64,000 nucleotides of DNA from Megaustenia siamemsis. Lineage: Eukaryota > Mollusca > Gastropoda > Stylommatophora > Ariophantidae. Position numbers and translations under genes: made by a program. The stretch lies in NCBI GenBank assembly GCA_032433765.1, contig JAVIAB010000073.1, positions 61,650,552 through 61,714,551 on the forward strand, read 5' to 3'. Positions 56,220-64,000 of this stretch are shown one piece after another. Each line of letters starts with the position of its first letter. The first letter of the stretch is position 1. The notes under the pieces are model-generated. The model was not told the origin of the DNA. It ran no database searches and saw only the letters and a program-made list of their open reading frames with translations.

Positions 56220-57717
56220 GCCTGATGAAACAATCTGTTACAACTAGTCTGATGAAACAATCTGTTACAACTAGTCTGATGAAACAATCTGTTACAACTA
56301 GTCTGATGAAACAATCTGTTACAACTAGTCTGATGAAACAATCTGTTACAACTAGTCTGATGAAACAATCTGTTACAACTTGTCTGGTGAAACAATCGGT
56401 TACAACTAATCTGATGAAACAATCTGTTACAACTTGTCTGATGAAACAATCTGTTACAACTTGTCTGGTGAAACAATCTGTTACAACTAGTCTGGTGAAT
56501 CAATCTGTTACAACTAGTCTGGTGAAACAATCTGTTACAACTAGTCTGGTGAAACAATCTGTTACAACTAGTCTGGTGAAACAATCTGTTACAACTTGTC
56601 TGGTGAAACAATCTGTTACAACTAGTCTGATGAAACAATCTGTTACAACTAGTCTGATGAAACAATCGGTTACAACTTGTCTGATGAAACAATCGGTTAC
56701 AACTTGTCTGGTGAAATAATCTGTTACAACTTGTCTGGTGAAACAATCGGCTACAACTTGTCTGATGAAACAATCTGTTACAACTAGTCTGATGAAACAA
56801 TCTGTTACAACTAGTCTGATGAAACAATCAGTTACAACTTGTCTGATGAAACATTCAGTTACAACTTGTCTAATGAAACATTCAGTTACAACTTGTCTGA
56901 TGAAACATTCAGTTACAACTTGTCTGATGAAACAATCTGTTACAACTAGTCTGATGAAACAATCGGTTACAACTTGTCTGATGAAACAATCGGTTACAAC
57001 TTGTCTGATGAAACAATCTGTTACAACTAGTCTGATGAAACAATCTGTTACAACTAGTCTGATGAAACAATCGGTTACAAATTGTCTGATGAAACAATCT
57101 GTTACAACTAGTCTGATGAAACAATCGGTTACAACTTATCTGATGAAACAATCGGTTACAACTTGTCTGATGAAACAATCTGTTACAACTAGTCTGATGA
57201 AACAATCGGTTACAACTTGTCTGATGAAACAATCTGTTACAACTTGTCTGGTGAAACAATCTGTTACAACTTGTCTGGTGAAACAATCTGTTACAACTAG
57301 TCTGATGAAACAATCTGTTACAACTAGTCTGATGAAACAATCTGTTACAACTTGTCTGGTGAAACAATCTGTTACAACTAGTCTGGTGAAACAATCTGTT
57401 ACAACTAGTCTGATGAAACAATCTGTTACAACTTGTCTGGTGAAACAATCTGTTTCAACTTGTCTGGTGAAACAATGTGTTACAACTTGTCTGATGAAAC
57501 AATCTGTTACAACTAGTCTGGTGAAACAATCTGTTACAACTAGTCTGGTGAAACAATCTGTTACAACTAGTCTGATGAAACAATCTGTTACAACTTGTCT
57601 GGTGAAACAATCTGTTACAACTAGTCTGATGAAACAATCTGTTACAACTAGTCTGATGAAACAATCTGTTACAACTTGTCTGGTGAAACAATCTGTTACA
57701 ACTTGTCTGGTGAAACA
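56220..57717. repeat. 27-bp minisatellite, ~55 copies
   Basis: Units of 27 bp (agtctgatgaaacaatctgt then tacaact) with a few recurring variants (ctggtg/ctgatg, aacttg/aactag, tcggtt/tctgtt). Long ORFs on both strands are by-products. Confidence 0.95.
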
Positions 57718-59084
57718 TTGTGCTAGTAAAAGCTAAACTATAACGGCCGCCGTTGAGAATGAACAAAATTCTGCAAATTTAGATCTTGGCCGTTGGGTTT
57801 TGTTCAAACTTAAACAAGCGTCCATCTTGGTGCGTCCATCTTGGTGCCATTTGTACGCAATTTGAACTAGAGACTGTCGTTGCGGTGCTAGAGCCTCATC
57901 ATCCTTGAGACCTGGAGTAAATGAAGAGCCAAGATACCCTGATTGTTTCAAATGTGACTCTAACCGGGTACTTTCAACTTGAGGCAGCTAGCACGCAACA
58001 CCAGCTCTACGGATACCCACCACCAGACTTTGCTTCTTTGTCCAAGTCACTGATGCGGGTTTGATCTGCCACAAACCTTTATTTTTTAAAAAAAAATATT
58101 TCTCTTTTCTCTTTGATGTGTTCATATACCAGAGATTTTTTTTTTAATCACCGATGTGTGAGGGCCGCCACTCCCCTTTCAACCACCAAATAAAAACCTT
58201 CCCGATCGTTAAATGAAAAGACTAAAGTGATCACGTGTCGTACTTTATGACGATGACAATCAACTCCTTCCGCAACCATTAGACCTTTTTGATTATTCCG
58301 TTATCTTGCGTGACGTTTTTCTTCTTTGTAATTCCCCCACAACTTGCCTCTTAACCTTCCTCAGTTTTGTTTACTTTACTTAGATCGTTCTTCTGTCACT
58401 AAATACGTAAGTCTTCATGCATGAATTAGCCAGCTTATTTTACTTGCTATTATTGCTTATTCTCTTATACTTGCTATATGATTTCTCGCAATATTTCTTC
58501 AATTTGTTGTTACCCAAGTTACAGAGACTTCAACATTCTCTAGTGATGAAAGCTATTTTAGAGATCGTGCAAGCTAAATACACGCGTCCAATGTATCGGT
58601 CTAGCCTCGGCTAGTGGCTGTTTAAGAGATGACCTTGCCAGAATCCTGTCGCAGAAATCACGTTCTGTCTCGTGCCCTTGGCAGCGGCAGCGAGTTAAGC
58701 TGGAGACGAGATCAGTGCTTGTCGACGCCCTGAACAGATAACAGGCGGTGATGGTAGGCGCACGCACGGCTGGTCTGCACGATGGGGTTACCGGCACCAG
58801 GCTGCAACATCAAAGTCGCATTTTCCTCTCATTTTCCTATGGCCATCTAACGTATGATTTCAATTTATGCCATGCACAGGAATCTTCTCTCTCTCCCTCT
58901 ATGTCTCTTTCTCTCTCTGCTTCTCAATTCCCCTTTCGTTTCCAACTCCCTCGTCAATGTATACACTCTGATTCCCTTTAACTTTCTCTTGCTTCACATC
59001 TTCCCTTCCCAGAACTGTGCATCCTAACTTTCCTGCCGCTTGTGCTTCTCATTTTCCTCTATGCTTCTCTGCTTAGGAAATTAT
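57718..59084. other. Unassigned unique sequence
   Basis: About 1.4 kb with no recognised gene. A short direct duplication (gcgtccatcttggtg) at 57820-57850. CT-rich patch at 58880-58925. Confidence 0.4.
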
Positions 59085-59760
59085 GAATGTGAAGAGAAAA
59101 CATTGTGAGGCTAGAAACATTGTGAAAGAAATAGAAAACATTGTGAAAGAAAGAGAAAACATTGTGAGGCTAGAAACATTGTGAAAGAAAGAGAAAACAT
59201 TGTGAAAGAAAGAAAAAACATTGTGAGGCTAGAAACATTGTGAAAGAAAGAGAAAACATTGTGAAAGAAAGAGAAAACATTGTGAGGCTAGAAAAATTGT
59301 GAAAGAAAGAGAAAACATTGTGAAAGAAAGAGAAAACATTGTGAGTGAAAGAGAAAACATTGTGAGTGAAAGAGAAAACATTTTGAATAAAAGAAAAAAA
59401 TATTGTAAATGAAAGAGAAAGCTTTGGAAATGAAAGAAAAAAATATTGTGAAGCTAGAAACATTGTGAAAAAAATCGGAAACACTGAGAATGAAAGAGAA
59501 AACGTTGTGAATGAAAGAGAATACATAGTGAATGAAAGAGAAACATAACTGAACAAGAAAACTTTGTGAATGAAAAAGAATACATAGTTAATGAAAGAGA
59601 AAACATTGTGAGGCTAGAAATATTGTGAATGAAAGAGGGAACATGTGAATGAAGGCAAACACATTGTGAATGAAAAAGTAAACATTATGAAGATATTTTT
59701 AAAAATGTGAATTAAGTGGTAAACATTGTGAAGTTAGAAACGATGTGAATTAAGGGGTCA
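59085..59760. repeat. Degenerate ~18-bp purine-rich repeat
   Basis: Units of about 18 bp (gaaagagaaaacattgtg) mixed with aggctagaaacattgtg and aatgaaagag variants; increasingly degenerate to the right. Confidence 0.88.
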
Positions 59761-59809
59761 TTGAAGAGAATAGGTCTCTCGGTAACATAACCAGGTTCCG
59801 ACTGGGTAA

Positions 59810-60505
59810 TGTCTGTCTACAACTTTCTTTCTCTGCAACAGTTTATAAATTCTCTCCTTGACTGCCTACAAAATCGCTCTCTTATGCGTCTTGCATAAAG
59901 TGTCTTTAAGTGTCTTGACTTAAAGTGTCTTGTTATTTTCTGTTTTGTATCTATTTTCCATGCAATTTTCCGAGTTATCACAATATATTTCATTTGTTTT
60001 CTTGTTATCACTTGACCAAAAATTGAGGATTGTTTCCATTTGATATTGGAAATTAGCTTTGTATTTTGTTTTGATCTCTTTTCTCATATCCTTTGAACTG
60101 TCCATGGTATTCTCAACATCCTTATATAAAACTACATTTCTATGGCTTGCAAAGATGTTTTGTCTGTTGTCCCACAGTCCAAGATGCACAAGCATATGTA
60201 ATTATGGCTGCACATTGCGCGCTGAAAGACTCTTTCTCGTTTTTATTTTCCATTGACAAAATAAACTACATAATATATTTATCATTACAAAAAAAATAAC
60301 TCCCTTTGCATCATGGCCTATTCAGCACCATATCTCTGTTGTCAGTCTATCATCTGAAGTTAACACTGTTCACATGTATTTACAATTTTCACCTGTTTTA
60401 ATACAGTTCCATCTAATTTAATTGTGCTTTTATGTCTTTTTATTTTTTTGCAACCATCACTTCCGTGTTTTTGCTGTTGAGACTAAAGTTGTATTTTTAC
60501 TTCCT
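59810..60505 (-). pseudogene. LINE family 2 polymerase, decayed copy
   Basis: The minus strand matches the C-terminal half of the element at 29815-30640, from the KKTEVMV-equivalent near 60460-60490 down to a segment near 59810, with many indels and stops. Recognisable bits include ISNIKWKQSSIFGQVITRKQMKYI (written here only as its sense) at about 60000-60050. Its 5' side meets the 5' side of the plus-strand copy at 60520, giving a head-to-head pair. Confidence 0.65.
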
Positions 60506-60519
60506 ATCGCTTTAATGAA

Positions 60520-61168
60520 AATGAGTTGCAAGAAATGTTAGAAATTATAGTGAAGGAAAGCAACAATAAAGGACTCAGCCTTAATAGCAAAAAGACAGAA
60601 GTAATGGCAGTAACAAAGAAAAAGACATCACTGCAATGCACAATATAGACAAGTGGAACACTATTAAAACAGATAAATGAATTTAAATATCTAGGAACAT
60701 TGTTAACCTCAGATGGTAGATATACAACAGAGGTGAGAAGCAGAATGGCTCAGGCAAAAGTAGCTTTCCAAAAAATGAGGAAGATACTGTGCAGTCCATT
60801 TTTAACAATAGAAACAAGAAAAAGAGTTCTTAAATGTTATGTAGACCCAGTGTTAACATATGGATGTGAATCATAGACAATAGGACAACAGACAAGAAAA
60901 TCGCTGGAGTCTCTAGAAATGTGGCTTTACAGAAGAATGTTGAGAATACCACAGACAGCTAAGAAGAGTAATGAAAACCTTCTGAAAGAGGCCAATGCAA
61001 AAAGAGAGAGTTGATTTCCAATATTAGGAAGAAACAATAATGATTTTGTGGCCATGTAATGAGAAGAGAACAGCTGGAATATATTGTAACAACTGGTAAA
61101 ATTGAGGGACGAAGAAATAGAGGGAAGCAAAGAGAAAAGATACCAGACAGCTTAAGAGAATGGCTTGG
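60520..61168 (+). pseudogene. LINE family 2 polymerase, plus-strand copy
   Basis: Plus-strand match from NELQEMLEIIVKES and LNSKKTEVMAVTKKK, through FKYLGTLLTSDGRY, MAQAKVAFQKMRKI and KRVLKCYVDPVLTYG, to the segment ending EWLGG. Stops (for example TAG near 60873) and small indels disrupt it. The last ~90 bp and tail are missing; at 61169 it switches to an antisense fragment of the same family. Confidence 0.8.
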
Positions 61169-61169
61169 C

Positions 61170-61482
61170 GGTTTAAATTATGCCTACCGTCTTGTATTCC
61201 AGGTGTACTCTTTACAGATCTCAGTATGATCTCACTTTGCATGTGTTAATAAATCTGGTGACAGCACACACACTCTTGTCTAACACGTTGTTTTAATAAA
61301 TATGGTGACAGCACACACTCTTGTCTAACACGTTGTTTTAATAAATCTGGTGACAGCACACACACTCTTGTCTAACACGTTGTTTTAATAACTCTGGTGA
61401 CAGCACACACTCTTGTCTAACACGTTGTTTTAATAAATCTGGTGACAGCACACACACTCTTGTCTAACACATTGTTTTATTT
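61170..61482 (-). repeat. Antisense LINE fragment amplified as a ~47-bp tandem repeat
   Basis: 61175-61215 and the following repeat are the reverse complement of the RT motif B region (cf. 30750-30845). The segment aaatctggtgacagcacaca with cttgtctaacacg then recurs five times at 45-47-bp spacing (61244-61478), differing in CA-repeat length. A minisatellite born from LINE coding sequence. Confidence 0.8.
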
Positions 61483-61493
61483 CCGTTAAAACC

Positions 61494-61667
61494 GGGAGGG
61501 CAGACCATCTAAGGGTAGAATCCTCCTACAGAAAAGACAATCTGCTGCCTTACAGGAATGTTGGGGACAATCAAAGGCTAAGGAAAGCAAATCTAAATAA
61601 AATGCTGGCAGGAATCGGATGCACTGGGCCAATAGCGCGGAACACAGTGCAACGTTCTAACATGTAA
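61494..61667 (+). pseudogene. LINE ORF1, C-terminal 57 codons, second copy
   Basis: An open frame encodes RKDNLLPYRNVGDNQR, LRKANLNKMLAGIGCTGP and a short end, with TAA at 61665-61667, the same codon as in the copy at 53505-53681. After the stop the sequence differs from that copy and instead resembles 10985-11057. Confidence 0.7.
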
Positions 61668-61907
61668 TCACTTAAACAGATAGCTGCCTTCATGAGAGAG
61701 TCCGGAATCCTACTCTGAAAGAGTCATGATCACAGAAGAAGAATTTCTATAAACATATCCCAACTGATGTCTATTTCTTATGGCCGCTCGTAGTTGTTAG
61801 TACATGTTCTTTTTTACTCTTAGTTACTTCCTTTACTACATGTGGTTACTTCTTGATGCTTACTTTGTCAAATGTTTTGTTTTTTCCATTGTAGACTATA
61901 AGAAAAG
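61668..61907. other. LINE-derived mosaic
   Basis: 61668-61735 matches 10985-11057. 61765-61820 (ttcttatggccgct ... gtacatgttct) matches 30880-30915 and is therefore antisense LINE. 61865-61907 on the plus strand may be an RT motif A relic (VDYKK); weak. Confidence 0.45.
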
Positions 61908-62168
61908 TTGGGGAGCAGCAATAGCTCAGTGGTTAGTGAACTGGACTACAAAGGAAAAGAGGTAGGGTTCGATCCCAACCGACGGCTTCGGGTTCACCCA
62001 GCGTTTAACGGTTACCGGATTTTTTTGTGGGAAAGTAAAGCGGCACGGGCGTAATACCGACCACACTACCACAAAAATCATGTACCGAAGGTCTGTAAAA
62101 ATGATGGTCACGAACACCATATTCCCTATACGCCACTTGGCGTGACGGGGTCTTTACTTTACTTTTTT
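61908..62168 (+). mobile_element. tRNA-derived SINE, family 1, full length
   Basis: The 5' head has A box tagctcagtggttag (61922-61936) and B box gggttcgatccca (61965-61977). A conserved core follows (acggcttc.gggttcaccc, ggaaagtaaagcggcacggg, tacgccacttggcgtgacgg) and then a tactttactttttt end. An 11-bp imperfect target duplication (tataagaaaag / tataaaaaaag) lies at 61897-61907 and 62169-62179. The tacgccacttggcgt word is a perfect short inverted repeat present in all three copies. Confidence 0.9.
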
Positions 62169-62179
62169 TATAAAAAAAG

Positions 62180-62344
62180 ATCTGTTTATCTATATGGCGC
62201 TTTTAACTAAAGGTTTTATGCTGTATATGGCGTTGTTCGTATCTCTACCTCCAACTAATACACAGTGTCATCGCTAATTTCTGGTCAGAATTTGTTTCTT
62301 ATTCTCTGCATGATGATTCTTAGTAATATCTTCGTCATGCTAAA
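62180..62344. other. Unassigned unique sequence
   Basis: Short stretch before the last array; nothing recognised. Confidence 0.4.
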
Positions 62345-63830
62345 CATATAATGAAGATGAAGCATTGAGAAAATAAATTGTGAATGAACATGAAACATTG
62401 AGAAGATAAATAAATTGTGAATAAACATGAGACATTGAAATAAATTTAGAATGAACATGAAACATTGTGAAGATAAATAAATTGTGAATGAACATGAAAC
62501 ATTGAGAAGATAAATAAATTGTGAATGAACATGAGACATTGAAATAAATTGTGAATGAACATGAGACATTGAAATAAATTGTGAATGAACATGAGACATT
62601 GAGAAGATAAATAAATTGTGAATAAACATGAAACATTGAAATAAATTGTGAATGAACATGAAACATTGAAATAAATTGTGAATGAACATGAAACATTGAG
62701 AAGATAAATAAATTGTGAATGAACATGAGACATTGAAATAAATTGTGAATGAACATGAAACATTGTGAAGATAAATAAAGTGTGAATGAACATGAGACAT
62801 TGAAATAAATTGTGAATGAACATGAGACATTGAAATAAATTGTGAATGAACATGAGACATTGAGAAGATAAATAAATTGTGAATAAACATGAAACATTGA
62901 AATAAATTGTGAATGAACATGAAACATTGAAATAAATTGTGAATGAACATGAAACATTGAGGAGATAAATAAATTGTGAATGAACATGAGACATTGAAAT
63001 AAATTATGAATGAACATGAGATATTGAAATAAATTTTGAAGGAACATGAAACATTGTGAAGATAAATAAATTGTGAATGAACATGAGACATTGAAATAAA
63101 TTGTGAATGAACATGAGACATTGAGAAGATAAATAAATTGTGAATAAACATGAAACATTGAAATAAATTGTGAATGAACATGAGACATTGAAATAAATTG
63201 TGAATGAACATGAAACATTGAGAAGATAAATAAATTGTGAATGAACATGAGACATTGAAATAAATTGTGAATGAACATGAGACATTGAAATAAATTGTGA
63301 ATGAACATGAAACATTGTGAAGATAAATAAATTGTGAATGAACATGAGACATTGAAATAAATTTAGAATGAACATGAGACATTGAAATAAATTGTGAATG
63401 AACATGAGACATTGAAATAAATTGTGAATGAACATGAGACATTGAGAAGATAAATAAATTGTGAATAAACATGAAACATTGAAATAAATTGTGAATGAAC
63501 ATGAAACATTGAAATAAATTGTGAATGAACATGAAACATTGAGAAGATAAATAAATTGTGAATGAACATGAGACATTGAAATAAATTGTGAATGAACATG
63601 AAACATTGAAATAAATTGTGAATGAACATGAAACATTGAGAAGATAAATAAATTGTGAATGAACATGAGACATTGAAATAAATTGTGAATGAACATGAGA
63701 CATTGAAATAAATTGTGAATGAACATGAGACACTGAGAAGATAAATAAATTGTGAATGAACATGAGACACTGAGAAGATAAATAAATTGTGAATGAACAT
63801 GAGACATTGAAATAAATTGTGAATAAAGGG
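62345..63830. repeat. Minisatellite of 30-bp and 37-bp units (~97-bp higher-order)
   Basis: Two unit types: 30 bp (gaacatgagacattgaaata then aattgtgaat) and 37 bp, with gagaagataaata replacing gaaata. They are commonly ordered 30-30-37. Because 37 is not divisible by 3 the frame rotates at every 37-bp unit, so the 492-codon antisense ORF cycles through three peptides. Not a gene. Confidence 0.93.
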
Positions 63831-64000
63831 AAAAACTTATTGAAATTAATTTAACTGAAGAAAAGGAGAAAACAATGTGAAATAATTTATTTCTGGATGA
63901 ACGGGATAATGTTGTGAAGTTTATATAATTGTAAAGTATAGGAGAAGATTGTGACGTTTATATAATTGTAACACCTCATGACATATTCAAGAAAGACTGG
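63831..64000. other. Decaying array edge and window end
   Basis: AT-rich sequence with remnants of the array (gtgaaataatt) and a twofold tttatataattgtaa. No gene. Confidence 0.5.

Noticed and set aside
61920..61980. Functional tRNA gene
   Set aside because: A and B boxes are present, but the acceptor stem and cloverleaf do not close and the sequence continues into a SINE core with target duplications.
62285..63763. 492-codon ORF with repeating FMFIHNLF-type peptides
   Set aside because: Minisatellite with 30 and 37-bp units; the peptide rotates through three frames, inconsistent with selection on a protein.
1397..63830. Periods divisible by three as evidence of coding selection
   Set aside because: About 11 of roughly 28 arrays have such periods, near the one-third expected by chance; long ORFs simply make them more visible.

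Overview
This window reads as repeat-rich, gene-poor DNA from an animal nuclear genome. The evidence is eukaryotic throughout: many 5'-truncated LINE (non-LTR retrotransposon) copies with target-site duplications, tRNA-derived SINEs with A and B boxes, a Tc1/mariner-type DNA transposon with TA duplications, a related MITE, and about thirty unrelated minisatellites. A marine lophotrochozoan, perhaps a gastropod mollusc, is my guess from the LINE mix and minisatellite load; that is inference only. I found no host protein-coding exon I could defend, no rRNA and no functional tRNA gene. The only long reading frames with real protein signatures belong to mobile elements.

Tandem arrays cover roughly 26 kb, about 40% of the window. 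The largest are 30-bp arrays at 11.64-17.15 kb and 31.16-35.85 kb. Others have periods of 72, 14, 38, 65, ~49, 18, ~32, 42, 35, 49, 24, 43, 26, 46, 27, 38, 40, 58, 66, 30, 15, 23, 47, 32, 27, ~18, ~47 and 30/37 bp. Periods divisible by three keep several frames open and create large false ORFs. Several arrays carry higher-order duplications (260 bp, ~0.95 kb, ~2.15 kb).

Layout: 0-2.1 kb holds a LINE tail, a SINE, a MITE and a 72-bp array. 2.7-5.8 kb is minisatellites. 5.8-10.4 kb has an RT relic split by a SINE, LINE tails, and an AT-rich array carrying a LINE with its 3' end intact. 11.6-24.2 kb is nearly all minisatellites plus a fold-back SINE pair. 25-31 kb is a graveyard of antisense LINE copies. 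31-37.3 kb is arrays, followed by a second fold-back element. 38-53 kb mixes small arrays, tRNA-like repeats and LINE tails. 53.2-53.7 kb preserves a LINE ORF1/ORF2 junction. 53.8-56.2 kb is the Tc1/mariner-type transposon, apparently inserted into the first unit of the 27-bp array that follows. 59-62.2 kb is a rearranged LINE mosaic with a complete SINE, and 62.3-63.8 kb is a final array.

The elements are linked by retrotransposition rather than by a pathway. LINE-type enzymes could have mobilised both the truncated LINE copies and the SINEs, and the transposase type seen at 54-55.6 kb could act on MITE-like ends such as those at 0.77-1.3 kb. Nested insertions give relative dates: the AT-rich, 46-bp and 27-bp arrays pre-date the elements inserted in them.
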